Source: Hyphomicrobiales bacterium
GTDB lineage: Bacteria > Pseudomonadota > Alphaproteobacteria > Rhodospirillales > JACKKN01
Assembly: GCA_024236415.1 (NCBI GenBank)
Contig: JACKKN010000009.1
Location: forward strand, 1 to 64,000
Direction: 5' to 3'
DNA: 64,000 nucleotides
The notes under the pieces are model-generated. The model did no database searches, was not told the origin of the DNA, and saw only the letters and a program-made list of their open reading frames with translations. Every line of letters starts with the position of its first letter. Position 1 is the stretch's first letter. Made by a program: the position numbers and the translations under genes. Below are positions 55,957 to 64,000 of this stretch, in pieces.

Positions 55957-57375
55957 GTGCCCGCCCTGGCCTCCCGGCGGGGGGCGGCGGCGCTGGTCCT
56001 GGCGGCCGCGCTGGCCCTTGCGCCCGCGGCGCTCGCCGCCGACACGGACCCCAAGGACCTGGACCCCAACGACCTGGACGGGGCCCGGGTGCTGGAGCTG
56101 ATCGCCGCCAACGGCCGCTTTGCCTTTGATGCCGCCGCCGCCGACCTGGACGCGGCCCGGGCGCGCCTGTGGACCGCCCGCGCCGGCCTGCTGCCCAGCC
56201 TGACCTTCGCCGCCGAGGGGTCGCGCCTGAAGCCGTCCCAGGAATGGCAGGACGACGAGTACGACGCCCACGGCGGGCTCGAGGTGGTGCAGCCCCTGTT
56301 CGACTTCGGCCGCACCTGGGGCCGCCTGGGCGCCGCCCGGGCCCGGGTTGACGCCGCCGAGAACGAATTCGCGGAGGCGCGCAACACCGTGCTGCTGGAG
56401 GGCCTGGCCCTGTTCTACGACCTGCACGCCTCGGAGCTGGCCCTGCGCGCCCTGAACGAGGCCCATGCCTCGGCCTACGTCACCTGGGAGCGGGCCAAGG
56501 AGCTGCAGTCCATGGCCCGGGTCGACGCCGTCGAGGTGGCCGACCACCTGGCCCGGGTCGAGGAGACGCGCCTGGCCTACCACCGCGAGCGCACCCGCAA
56601 CCGGGTCCTGCGCCTGCGCCTGCAGGGGCTGACCGGGGTGGCCTTCGGGCACGAGCTGATCAACCCGCCCCGGCCGCCGTCGGACCGGCCGCCGGCGGTG
56701 GACGTGGACAAGGCCCTGGCCGCGGCCGAGGCCAACAACCCGCGCCTGCGCGCCCTGGCCGGGCGCCGCGACGCCCTGTCGCACGAGCGCGGCGCCACCG
56801 GCCCGTTTCCGCGCCTGGAGGCGTTCGGCAACCTCAACCGGTCCAGCCGCGAACTGCGCGGGCGCGACGACTGGAACGTCGGCGCGCGGGTGGTCTGGCC
56901 CCTGTTCGACGGCGGGCGGACCCTGGCCCGGCGGTCCGAGCTGGCGGCCCTGGAGGGGCGCGCCGGGGCCGAGCACGAGCTGTACCGCCGCCAGTTGCGG
57001 GTCGGGGTGCAGGAATCGCTGATGAACCTGAACGACGCCTGGCAGCAGGTGGTGGCGGCCCGCGCCGCCCTGGACCACCGCAAGCGGCGCCTGTTGCAGC
57101 GCCAGCGCCTGTACGAGCAGGAGCGGGTGGCCGACCTGGGCCCGGCCATGGGCCAGACCACGGCGGCCGAGGCCGAGGTGGTGCGCGCCGTCGGCGCCTT
57201 CTATGTCGAGCGCGCGCGCCTGGCGACCCTGGTCGGGGACACGCCGGCGGCGGGCCTGGACCCGGATTTCCTGGACCGGCTGGCGGGCGCCGCCGGCGGC
57301 CAGGACTATGTGCCGAAATCGGGGAGTGGGTTTGGACAGGATGACCAGAAGAAGCTCAATCGCAAGGCCCAGTAG
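55957..57375 (+). CDS. TolC-family outer-membrane efflux protein
   Basis: A 472-residue OEP/TolC protein with two long coiled-coil hairpins. Signal peptide ends near ALA-ADT (residue 28). TolC-type features: an N-terminal helix ARVLELIAANGRFAFDAAAADLDAARARLWTARAGLLPSLTF, an equatorial LRALAGRRDALSHERG and second-half repeat LFDGGRTLARRSELAALEGRAGAEHELYRRQLRVGVQESLMNLNDAWQQVVAAR. The start is GTG at 55957. Family length about 430-490. It overlaps the adaptor gene by 35 bases. Confidence 0.88.
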   Translation: MPALASRRGAAALVLAAALALAPAALAADTDPKDLDPNDLDGARVLELIAANGRFAFDAAAADLDAARARLWTARAGLLPSLTFAAEGSRLKPSQEWQDDEYDAHGGLEVVQPLFDFGRTWGRLGAARARVDAAENEFAEARNTVLLEGLALFYDLHASELALRALNEAHASAYVTWERAKELQSMARVDAVEVADHLARVEETRLAYHRERTRNRVLRLRLQGLTGVAFGHELINPPRPPSDRPPAVDVDKALAAAEANNPRLRALAGRRDALSHERGATGPFPRLEAFGNLNRSSRELRGRDDWNVGARVVWPLFDGGRTLARRSELAALEGRAGAEHELYRRQLRVGVQESLMNLNDAWQQVVAARAALDHRKRRLLQRQRLYEQERVADLGPAMGQTTAAEAEVVRAVGAFYVERARLATLVGDTPAAGLDPDFLDRLAGAAGGQDYVPKSGSGFGQDDQKKLNRKAQ

Positions 57376-57889
57376 GGCGGCCGGCCGGGCGGCCGCGCTG
57401 CTGCTGGTGGCCCTTGGCGCCGCGACCCTGGCCCCGGCGGCCCTGGCGGCGGACCGCAAGCTGGCCTTCGCCGTGGCCGGGGTGGTGGACAAGGTGCTGG
57501 TGCGGAGCGGCCAGCGGGTGGCCGCCGGCGCGCCCCTGGCGCAGCTCGACCCGGCGCCGTTCGAGGCCCGCGCCGCCGCCGCCGAGGCGGCCCTGGCCGC
57601 CGCCGACCTGGACCTGAAGCATGCCGAGGAGAACCTGACCCGGGTGCGCCAGCTGTACGACGACCTGTCCACCTCGGGCCAGGCGCTGGAGGAGGCGGAA
57701 AGCCGGCTGGCCCACGCCCAGGCGACGCAACTGCGGGCCAAGGCCCGGTCCGACCTGGCGGCCTGGCGGCGCGACCGGGCGACCTTGCGGGCGCCGCGGG
57801 CCGGCACCGTGGCCGCCGTGCCCGCCTATCCGGGCATGGTCGTGGACCCGCGCGCGGCCATTACCACGGCGGTGGTGCTCAGCTTCTAG
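57341..57889 (+). CDS. Short HlyD-type membrane-fusion (adaptor) protein
   Basis: A 182-residue protein with a signal peptide (about residue 33, ALA-ADRK), a lipoyl-like half (KLAFAVAGVVDKVLVRSGQRVAAGAPLAQLDPAPFEARAAAAEAALAAADLDLKHAEENLTRVRQLYDD), a coiled-coil hairpin and the second lipoyl half (WRRDRATLRAPRAGTVAAVPAYPGMVVDP). It ends where a normal adaptor continues with beta-barrel and membrane-proximal domains, so it is half the usual 350-400. No inner-membrane pump follows. Start ATG 57341 overlaps the TolC gene; TTG at 57332 is an alternative. Confidence 0.75.
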   Translation: MTRRSSIARPSRAAGRAAALLLVALGAATLAPAALAADRKLAFAVAGVVDKVLVRSGQRVAAGAPLAQLDPAPFEARAAAAEAALAAADLDLKHAEENLTRVRQLYDDLSTSGQALEEAESRLAHAQATQLRAKARSDLAAWRRDRATLRAPRAGTVAAVPAYPGMVVDPRAAITTAVVLSF

Positions 57890-57917
57890 CTTGAATTCTG
57901 AAAAGGAAGCCGCGTCA

Positions 57918-57941
57918 CCGCGGAGGCGTTGGCCTCCGCGG
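57918..57941 (-). terminator. Hairpin after the cold-shock gene
   Basis: CCGCGGAGGC and GCCTCCGCGG form a perfect 10-bp stem with a four-base loop, 23 bases past the csp stop. T-rich bases (TTCCTTTTC) come only about 10 bases later, so it may be a weak terminator; it could equally end the plus-strand adaptor operon. Confidence 0.55.
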
Positions 57942-57964
57942 GTCCGGCTAAACGCGGTCCGGCG

Positions 57965-58174
57965 TCAGTCGAGCGCCGAGAGGTTTTCCGCGGATTCCTT
58001 GCCGTTGCGGCCCGGGACAAGGTCATAGGAGACCTTCTGACCCTCGCGCAGGGTGTCGAGACCCGCGCGTTCGACGGCGGAGATGTGCACGAAAGCATCC
58101 TTCGAGCCGTCATCCGGCTGGATGAAGCCGTAGCCCTTGGTGGGGTTGAACCACTTAACGGTTCCTTGCGCCAT
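57965..58174 (-). CDS. Cold-shock protein of the CspA family
   Basis: A 69-residue OB-fold protein: GTVKWFNPTKGYGFIQPDDGSKDAFVHISAVERAGLDTLREGQKVSYDL with RNP1 KGYGFI (residues 13-18) and RNP2 FVHIS (28-32). It binds RNA and melts structure. It has a 5' leader of about 140 bases, as is usual for csp genes. Confidence 0.95.
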   Translation of the reverse strand: MAQGTVKWFNPTKGYGFIQPDDGSKDAFVHISAVERAGLDTLREGQKVSYDLVPGRNGKESAENLSALD

Positions 58175-58319
58175 GATAGATTCCTTGAAAGCTTAAGGTC
58201 GCAAATCCGCACACCTGTGCGGACGGGTTGTGTAACGCTCACAATGTCTGGGAGTAATTAGCCGAGACCCGCGAGGGACCTTTCCGAATACGCACCACGA
58301 CTGTGCAACGTGTCATGGG

Positions 58320-58347
58320 ACTATGCGCAAACGGTGCGTAAAGTCAA
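58320..58347 (-). promoter_or_regulatory. Candidate sigma70-type promoter of the cold-shock gene
   Basis: TTGACT (plus 58342-58347) and CATAGT (plus 58320-58325) with a 16-base spacer on the minus strand. The start would be near 58313, giving a 5' leader of about 139 bases before the csp ATG, in line with cspA-type leaders. Confidence 0.5.
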
Positions 58348-58507
58348 GCTATTCCGGGACTTTGGGTGGCTCCTTCGCACCTGCACCCTTGGCCGCCGCC
58401 GCCGCCGCCGCGGGCCGCACGGGGGCCGGCGGCCCGAAACATTGACCACCCCGGCGGTTTCAATACTATATCTGGTGGTTTTCAGGCCGATTCGTTGGGA
58501 ATTCAGC

Positions 58508-60739
58508 ATGTCAGACACCGCCCCGGCCGGGGAGATTCGCGAAACCCGGCTCGCCGTCGCCCTTGGCGAACGGTACCTGTCCTACGCCATGTCGACGATC
58601 ATGTCGCGCTCGCTGCCCGACGTGCGCGACGGGTTGAAGCCGGTGCACAGGCGCCTGCTGTACGCCATGCGCCAGTTGCGCCTGGACCCGGCGCAGGGCT
58701 TCAAGAAATGCGCCCGCGTGGTGGGCGACGTGATCGGCAAGTACCACCCCCACGGCGACACCGCGGTGTACGACGCCATGGTGCGCCTGGCCCAGGATTT
58801 CGCCGTGCGCTACCCCCTGGTGGACGGCCAGGGCAACTTCGGCAACATCGACGGCGACAACCCGGCGGCCATGCGCTACACCGAGGCGCGCCTGACCGCC
58901 GTGGCCATGGCCCTGCTGGAAGGCATCGACGAGGACGCGGTCGACTTCCGCGCCACCTACGACGGCGAGGACGAGGAGCCGGTGGTGCTGCCGGCGCGGT
59001 TCCCCAACCTGCTGGCCAACGGCGCCGCGGGCATTGCCGTGGGCATGGCCACCAGCATCCCGCCGCACAACGCCGGCGAGCTGTGTGACGCCCTGATCCA
59101 CCTGATCAAGCATCCTGGCGCCACCTTCGACAAGCTGGTGGACCTGATCCCGGGGCCCGACTTCCCCACCGGCGGCGTGCTGGTGGAGCCGCGCGAGTCC
59201 ATCGTCGAGTCCTACCGCACCGGGCGCGGCAGCTTCCGCCTGCGCGCCCGCTGGGAGGTGGAGAGGCAGAAGCACGGCACCTACCAGGTGATCGTCACCG
59301 AGATTCCCTACCAGGTGCAGAAGTCGCGCCTGATCGAGAAGATCGCCGAGCTGCTGCTGGCGCGCAAGCTGCCCCTGCTGGCCGACATCCGCGACGAATC
59401 CGCCGAGGACGTGCGCATCGTGCTGGAGCCGCGCAACCGCACGGTGGATCCCGAGCATCTCATGCAGCAGATGTTCCGCCTGACCGACCTGGAGTCCCGC
59501 TTCTCGCTGAACATGAACGTGCTGGACGCCGACAACACGCCCCGCGTCATGAACCTGCGCGAGGCCCTGCAGGCGTTCCTGGACCACCGCCACGTGGTCC
59601 TGGTGCGCCGTTCCGAGCACCGCCTGGAGAAGATCGAGCACCGGCTGGAAATCCTGGGCGGGTTCCTGATCGCGTTCCTGAACCTGGACGAGGTGATCCG
59701 CATCATCCGCGAGGAGGACCACCCCAAGCAGGAGATGATGAAGGTCTTCGGCCTGACCGAGGTGCAGGCCGAGGCGATCCTGAACATGCGCCTGCGCCAG
59801 TTGCGCAAGCTGGAGGAGATGGAGATCCGCAAGGAGCACGAGGGTCTGACCGCCGAGCGCGCCGACATCCGCAAGCTGCTGGGCGACGAGAAGCGGCGCT
59901 GGAAGGCCATCGCCCAGGAGATCGCCGAGACCCGCAAGGAATTCGGCAAGGACACCGAGCTGGGCCGCCGCCGCTGCGAGATCGGCGATGCGCCCAGCGC
60001 CGAGGTGGTGCCGCTGGAAATCATGATCGAGCGCGAGCCCATCACCATCATCTGTTCCGAGAAGGGCTGGATCCGCGCCGCCAAGGGGCACCTGGCCGAG
60101 ACCTCGGACCTGAAGTTCAAGGAGGGCGACCGCAGCAAGTTCGTGGTGCAGGCGCAGACCACGGACAAGCTGCTGGTGTTCGCCTCCAACGGCCGCTTCT
60201 ATACGCTCGGCTGCGACAAGCTGCCCGGCGCGCGGGGCCATGGCGAGCCCCTGCGCCTGATGATCGACCTGGGCAACGAGCACGACGTGGTGGCCATGTT
60301 CGTGCACGTGCCGGGGCGCAAGCTGCTGGTGGCGTCCGAGAACGGGCGCGGCTTCGTGGTCGCCGCCGACGACGTAATCGCCCAGACCCGCAACGGCCGG
60401 CAGGTGCTGAACCTGGGCGCCCACGAGGAGGCCGAGGCCTGCGCCATCGTCGGCGAGGGCCACGACGCCGTGGCGGTCATCGGCACCAACCGCAAGCTGC
60501 TGATCTTCCCCATGGCCGAGCTGCCCGAGATGGCGCGCGGCCGCGGCGTGATCCTGCAACGCTACGCCAAGGGCGGCCTGGCCGACGTGACCACCCTGAC
60601 CCTGGCCGAGGGGCTGCCCTGGCGCACCGGCGCCGGGCTTCACATGGAGAAAAAGATCGACGACTGGATCGGCAAGCGGGCCCAGGCCGGACAGTTGCCG
60701 CCCAAGGGCTTCCCGCGCGCCAACCGGTTCTCCTCCTGA
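58508..60739 (+). CDS. parC: DNA topoisomerase IV subunit A
   Basis: A 743-residue type IIA topoisomerase subunit. SRSLPDVRDGLKPVHRRLLYAMRQL, GDVIGKYHPHGDTAVYDAMVRLAQDF and AMRYTEARLTAVA with catalytic Tyr124. The C-terminal domain shows EKGWIRAAKGH and NGRFYTLGCDKLPG beta-pinwheel blades. Length and lack of the GyrA-box QRRGGKG favour ParC over GyrA. In the quinolone region the usual Ser is Thr85 and the Glu is Asp89. The start ATG 58508 is chosen because SDTAPAGEIRETRLAVALGERYLSYAMSTI is the normal opening; a longer frame is rejected. Confidence 0.95.
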   Translation: MSDTAPAGEIRETRLAVALGERYLSYAMSTIMSRSLPDVRDGLKPVHRRLLYAMRQLRLDPAQGFKKCARVVGDVIGKYHPHGDTAVYDAMVRLAQDFAVRYPLVDGQGNFGNIDGDNPAAMRYTEARLTAVAMALLEGIDEDAVDFRATYDGEDEEPVVLPARFPNLLANGAAGIAVGMATSIPPHNAGELCDALIHLIKHPGATFDKLVDLIPGPDFPTGGVLVEPRESIVESYRTGRGSFRLRARWEVERQKHGTYQVIVTEIPYQVQKSRLIEKIAELLLARKLPLLADIRDESAEDVRIVLEPRNRTVDPEHLMQQMFRLTDLESRFSLNMNVLDADNTPRVMNLREALQAFLDHRHVVLVRRSEHRLEKIEHRLEILGGFLIAFLNLDEVIRIIREEDHPKQEMMKVFGLTEVQAEAILNMRLRQLRKLEEMEIRKEHEGLTAERADIRKLLGDEKRRWKAIAQEIAETRKEFGKDTELGRRRCEIGDAPSAEVVPLEIMIEREPITIICSEKGWIRAAKGHLAETSDLKFKEGDRSKFVVQAQTTDKLLVFASNGRFYTLGCDKLPGARGHGEPLRLMIDLGNEHDVVAMFVHVPGRKLLVASENGRGFVVAADDVIAQTRNGRQVLNLGAHEEAEACAIVGEGHDAVAVIGTNRKLLIFPMAELPEMARGRGVILQRYAKGGLADVTTLTLAEGLPWRTGAGLHMEKKIDDWIGKRAQAGQLPPKGFPRANRFSS

Positions 60740-60800
60740 CCGCAGCCGCAGGGGTCGGGTCCCGGCGCCGGCCCGCAACGGGGCCCGCAACGGAGGAGGA

Positions 60801-61256
60801 ATGCTCGCCCACGCCGTCACCGATCTGAGGGCCTACCTCCTGGGCCGCTGGCGCCTGTCGCGGCGCATTGTCGACCACGGGCGCGGCGTCACCGGCACCT
60901 TCGACGGCGAGGCCCTGTTCACGCCCCGGGGCGACGACCTGCTGTACCGGGAGCAGGGGGTGATGCGCCTGGGCGACTTCTCCGGTTCCGCCTTCCGCGA
61001 CTACCTGTACACCTTTCCGGCACCGGCCCGGGCCCGGGTCCTGTTCGATGACGGGCACCCGTTCCACGAGGTCGACCTGTCGCAGGGCGCCGCCGAGGCC
61101 CGGCACCTGTGCGGCGCCGACACCTACCACGGCCGCTACGACCTCGACGGCCCGGCCGCCTGGACCCTGGCCTGGCGGGTGACCGGCCCGCACAAGGACC
61201 TGGACCTGACCGCCGTCTACCGGCGGCCCGCCGAGGCGCAGGCGGCCTGTCGGTAA
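60801..61256 (+). CDS. DUF6314 family protein
   Basis: A 151-residue protein with the pattern of DUF6314: LLGRWRLSRRIVDHGRGVTGTFDGEALFTP, LLYREQGVMRLGDFSGSAFRDYLYTFP, VLFDDGHPFHEVDL and HLCGADTYHGRYDL. This gives a lipocalin-like beta barrel; many members are annotated as trigger-factor-like or fluctuating names, but no activity is known. Start ATG 60801 has GGAGGAGG upstream. Follows parC by 61 bases on the same strand. Confidence 0.85.
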   Translation: MLAHAVTDLRAYLLGRWRLSRRIVDHGRGVTGTFDGEALFTPRGDDLLYREQGVMRLGDFSGSAFRDYLYTFPAPARARVLFDDGHPFHEVDLSQGAAEARHLCGADTYHGRYDLDGPAAWTLAWRVTGPHKDLDLTAVYRRPAEAQAACR

Positions 61257-61308
61257 TCGTGGGGCGATTGTCCTTTGTGACAAAGCCGCGCCGCGCTAGA
61301 CAGGGGGC

Positions 61309-62328
61309 ATGACCCAGTCCGCCGCACCCCGCCAGGTTCTGATGCTGGCCTATCCGCAATGCCAGGTGCTGGACGTGGCCGGCCCCATGGAGGCCTTCGC
61401 CATGGCCGACGCCTGGGCCGGTGGCGGCGCCTACCGCCTGCGCCTGGTCAGCCCCGGCGGCGGCCTGGTGGCCACCAGCGGCCCCCTGCGCCTGGCCGCC
61501 GACGCGGCCATGGCCGACGTTTCCGGCGCCGACCTGGCCGGGCTGGACACCTTCATCGTCGCCGGCGGGCAGGGCAGCCTGGCGGCCAAGCGGGACCCGC
61601 GGGTGATCGATTTCGTGCGCCGCGCGGCGGCGGCGGCGCGGCGGGTGGCGTCGGTCTGCACCGGTGCCTTCCTGCTGGCCGAGGCGGGCCTGCTGGACGG
61701 CCGCCGCGCCACCACCCACTGGTTCGACGCGGCCAGCCTGGCCCGGTCCTATCCGGCGGTGGCGGTGGACGCCGACGCCGTCTTTGTCCGCGACGGCAGC
61801 GTCTGGACCTCGGCCGGGATCACCGCCGGCATCGACCTGGCCCTGGCCCTGATCGAGGACGACCTGGGCCGCGCCGCCGCCCTGGCCGTGGCGCGGCGGC
61901 TGGTGGTCTACATGATGCGCCCGGGCGGCCAGTCCCAGTTCTCGGCCCAGCTCAGGATGCAGGCGCCGGCCAGCCGCCGCCTGCGCGAGCTGGTGGACTG
62001 GATGGTCAGCCACCCCGACGGCGACCTGTCGGTGGCCGCCCTGGCCGGCCGCTGCGGCCTGGGCGAGCGCACCTTCCTGCGCCGCTTCGCCGCCGAGACC
62101 GGCGCCACCCCCGCCAAGTACGTGGAACACCTGCGCTTCGAGGCCGCGCGCCAGGCCCTGGAAACCTCGACCGCCGGCCACGACCGCATCGCCCGGGCCT
62201 GCGGCTTCCGTTCGGCCGAGGTCATGCGCCGGGTGTTCCAGCGCCGCCTGGGCATCAGCCCGTCGGACTACCGCAGCCGTTTCCAATCCGCCATCCGCGC
62301 CACCGCAACCGGAGGAACCGAACCGTGA
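61309..62328 (+). CDS. GlxA-type AraC regulator with DJ-1/PfpI sensor domain
   Basis: A 339-residue regulator. The N-terminal half is DJ-1/PfpI-like: VLMLAYPQCQVLDVAGPMEAFAMAD, SVCTGAFLLAEAGLLDGRRATTHW (with Cys at the usual nucleophile elbow near residue 120). The C-terminal 100 residues have two helix-turn-helix motifs of the AraC family: LVDWMVSHPDGDLSVAALAGRCGLGERTFLRRFAAETGATPAKYVEHLRFEAARQALE and HDRIARACGFRSAEVMRRVFQRRLGISPSDYRSRF. It should sense a small metabolite and activate the downstream DJ-1 enzyme gene, which begins inside its stop codon. Confidence 0.92.
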   Translation: MTQSAAPRQVLMLAYPQCQVLDVAGPMEAFAMADAWAGGGAYRLRLVSPGGGLVATSGPLRLAADAAMADVSGADLAGLDTFIVAGGQGSLAAKRDPRVIDFVRRAAAAARRVASVCTGAFLLAEAGLLDGRRATTHWFDAASLARSYPAVAVDADAVFVRDGSVWTSAGITAGIDLALALIEDDLGRAAALAVARRLVVYMMRPGGQSQFSAQLRMQAPASRRLRELVDWMVSHPDGDLSVAALAGRCGLGERTFLRRFAAETGATPAKYVEHLRFEAARQALETSTAGHDRIARACGFRSAEVMRRVFQRRLGISPSDYRSRFQSAIRATATGGTEP

Positions 62329-62942
62329 AAAAGCACACCATCGGCCTGTTCCTGTTCAACCACGCCGAGGAGCTGGACTTCGTCGGCCCGTTCGAGGTCT
62401 TCACCATGGTCAACGAGGTGGCCCGCCACCGCAAGGAGGACGAGCCCAACCAGGTGGTGCTGATCTCGGAAACCGGCGCCGACATCCGCGGCGCCAAGGG
62501 CATGCGCGTGGGGGTGCATTGCGCCATGGCCGACGCGCCGCCCCTGGACGTGTTCTGCATCCCCGGCGGCGATGGCACCCGGGCCCTGATCCGCAATCGG
62601 GCGGTGCTGGACTGGGTCGCCGCGGCGACCCGGCCCTGCACCTGGATCACCAGCGTCTGCACCGGCTCGTTCGTCCTCGCCGCCGCCGGCCCGGCCAAGG
62701 GGCGGCGGGTGACCACCCACTGGGCGACGGTCGAGGAGCTGCGCGCGCTCGACCTGGGCTGCACCGTCACGCCCGGCGAGCGGTACGTGCAGGACGGCAA
62801 CCTGGTGACCGCCGCCGGCGTGTCCGCCGGCATCGACATGGCCCTGTGGCTGACCGGGCAGATGTACGGCGAGGCCACGGCCCGCCACACCCAGAAGGCC
62901 ATGGAGTACGACCCGGCCCCGCCCTACGGCCGGGCCGCCTGA
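62325..62942 (+). CDS. DJ-1/PfpI family enzyme, isonitrile-hydratase-like
   Basis: A 205-residue DJ-1 superfamily protein: HTIGLFLFNHAEELDFVGPFEVFTMVNEVA, VFCIPGGDGTRAL and ITSVCTGSFVLAAAGPAKGRRVTTHW with the nucleophile Cys near residue 110, then DLGCTVTPGERYVQDGNLVTAAGVSAGIDMAL. This resembles isonitrile hydratase InhA. The start GTG at 62325 overlaps the regulator stop (GTGA) and has GGAGGA 9 bases upstream, so it is translationally coupled. Partner of the GlxA-type regulator. Confidence 0.88.
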   Translation: MKKHTIGLFLFNHAEELDFVGPFEVFTMVNEVARHRKEDEPNQVVLISETGADIRGAKGMRVGVHCAMADAPPLDVFCIPGGDGTRALIRNRAVLDWVAAATRPCTWITSVCTGSFVLAAAGPAKGRRVTTHWATVEELRALDLGCTVTPGERYVQDGNLVTAAGVSAGIDMALWLTGQMYGEATARHTQKAMEYDPAPPYGRAA

Positions 62943-63103
62943 ACCTGCGCCCGCCGCCGCCGATCCCCGGCAAACAGGTTTACTTGGCGCGGTCATCCTG
63001 CTAGGCATGGCCGTCGCCGGGAACAAGCCCGAAGGGCGACGGGAGATTGCGGCCGGGTGCTGATCCGGCCGCCTGCCGCGGGGAGGAAAGGCGAGGTCAG
63101 GCC

Positions 63104-63682
63104 ATGGCGGTGGTGGTGTGGCTGGTCCGGATTCTGGACCTGATCAACGAATGGGTGGGCCGGATCGTATCCTGGCTGACCGTCACCATGGTGATCACGG
63201 TCTTCGTCGTGGTCGTGCTGCGCTACGGCTTCTCGCTGGGCTGGATCTGGATGCAGGAAATCTACGTCTGGATGCACGGCGCCTTGTTCATGCTGGCCGC
63301 CGGCTACACCCTGCTGCACAACGGCCACGTGCGCATCGACCTGATCTACCGCACGGCCAGCGCCCGCTACAAGGCGGTGGTCGACTTCTTCGGCTCGCTG
63401 CTGTTCATCCTGCCGCTGGTGTGGCTGACCTGGGAGAAGTCGGTGCCCATGGCCGAGCGGTCGTGGATGCGCCTGGAATCCTCGCCCGAGGCCGAGGGCA
63501 TGCCGGGGCTGTTCCTGCTCAAGACCGTGATCCCCATCTTCTGCGTGCTGATGGGGATGGCCGGGGTGTCGATGATGCTGCGCAGCCTGCTGCGCTTCTT
63601 CGGCATCGAGATCGAACCCGACTACGCCGACGACAAGGACTCGGGCGGCGCCGACACGGCGATGGAAGGAGCCCGGGAATGA
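63104..63682 (+). CDS. TRAP transporter small permease (DctQ family)
   Basis: A 192-residue protein with four helices: LTVTMVITVFVVVVLRYGFSLGWIWMQEIYVWMHGALFMLAAGYTLLHNGHVRIDLIY (the DctQ RxxFxxxxxWxEE-like and H.R.D motifs), FFGSLLFILPLVWLTW and FLLKTVIPIFCVLMGMAGVSMMLRSLLRF. Large loop MRLESSPEAEGMPG and an acidic tail. Its stop overlaps the DctM start (ATGA). No binding protein gene is in view; it may lie beyond the window. Confidence 0.93.
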   Translation: MAVVVWLVRILDLINEWVGRIVSWLTVTMVITVFVVVVLRYGFSLGWIWMQEIYVWMHGALFMLAAGYTLLHNGHVRIDLIYRTASARYKAVVDFFGSLLFILPLVWLTWEKSVPMAERSWMRLESSPEAEGMPGLFLLKTVIPIFCVLMGMAGVSMMLRSLLRFFGIEIEPDYADDKDSGGADTAMEGARE

Positions 63683-64000
63683 GCGCCGAGATCCTGGGCG
63701 GGATCATGTTCATCAGCACCCTGCTGCTGCTGATCCTGGGATTCCCGGTGGCCCTGACCCTGGGCGGGTCGGCCTTGCTGTTCGCCTACCTGGGCCACAC
63801 CATGGACCTGTTCCTGTGGGGGTTCACCGGCGCCTATCCGACCCGCATCTTCTCGGTCATGACCAACGAGGCCCTGGTCGCCGTGCCGCTGTTCATCTTC
63901 ATGGGCGTGATGCTGGAGAAATCCAAGGTCGCCGAGGAACTGCTGTACACCATGGGCCAGATGTTCGGCCGCATGCGCGGCGGCCTGGGCATGTCGGTGA
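63679..64000 (+). CDS. TRAP transporter large permease (DctM family), start only
   Basis: The first 107 codons of a DctM protein: IMFISTLLLLILGFPVALTLGGSALLFAYLG, TRIFSVMTNEALVAVPLFIFMGVMLEKSKVAEELLYTMGQMFGRMRGGLGMSV, the conserved opening of the large subunit. The rest lies right of 64000. Start ATG at 63679 overlaps the DctQ stop. Together they form a secondary, sodium-driven uptake system for a carboxylic acid. Confidence 0.93.
   Translation, partial: MSAEILGGIMFISTLLLLILGFPVALTLGGSALLFAYLGHTMDLFLWGFTGAYPTRIFSVMTNEALVAVPLFIFMGVMLEKSKVAEELLYTMGQMFGRMRGGLGMSV

Noticed and set aside
58511..60820. A 769-codon frame antisense to parC
   Set aside because: Only a codon-bias shadow; ParC is unambiguous on the plus strand.

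Overview
The window reads as a chromosomal segment of a very GC-rich alphaproteobacterium, most likely of the Rhodospirillales (inference). Pointers are the alphaproteobacterial NDUFS4-like complex I protein, tRNAs with encoded CCA, DUF1127 and PilZ proteins, periplasmic DsrE/TlpA proteins, a Mrp-type antiporter locus with several D-type subunits, and TRAP transport. I see no integrase, transposase, prophage or CRISPR array. The content is mostly core metabolism and transport, with a few unusual loci.

Layout. 1-9.9 kb: truncated ubiX, a lipoprotein and a membrane-anchored hydrolase, an orphan flagellar-rod-like protein, XdhC, the ydbH-ynbE-ydbL outer-membrane lipid homeostasis operon (with a possible 38-codon leader gene), a stand-alone Panacea-domain protein and an acyl-CoA dehydrogenase. 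9.9-13.4 kb: an AT-rich operator-like dyad, two tandem look-alike minus-strand small-RNA genes each under a CRP/FNR-type dyad, an acyl-CoA ligase, and two stress-type small proteins (one DUF1127). 13.4-23 kb: a dsrE / unknown / tlpA periplasmic operon, a remnant of a class III cyclase, and a nine-gene mrp (mnh) antiporter operon. 23-30 kb: a TPP-riboswitch-controlled thiamine-precursor ABC transporter, a DUF192 protein, a diguanylate cyclase with a degenerate receiver, and a UxaA-family dehydratase.

30-37 kb: one 1995-residue subtilisin-like protease with P-domain, RTX-like, CARDB and four LamG-like repeats that arose by a 1.8-kb internal duplication; then tRNA-Pro, the NDUFS4-like gene and tRNA-Arg. 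37-48 kb: gamma-glutamyltransferase-like protein, a diheme cytochrome c without methionine ligands, a SleB-type hydrolase, an anchored coiled-coil protein with a lipoprotein partner, DUF2062, an Ig-like membrane protein, and the molybdate modABC operon (perfect ModE-type dyad upstream) followed by DUF924 and flavin-reductase genes.

48-64 kb: PilZ; a sulfur amino acid / zinc operon (nudix-cysK-sseA-metC-hisI-cobW); Gdt1; a hydrolase-OsmC fusion; a thioredoxin-TolC-short adaptor operon behind a perfect dyad; cold-shock protein; parC; DUF6314; a GlxA-type regulator with a DJ-1 family enzyme; and the start of a TRAP transporter cut by the window end.

The most promising undescribed item is the tandem small-RNA pair at 10009-10284: two transcription units with the same architecture, the same 22-nt dyad-to-minus-10 spacing, a shared anti-Shine-Dalgarno-like core and intrinsic terminators. 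All function calls come from reading the sequence; no database search was run.
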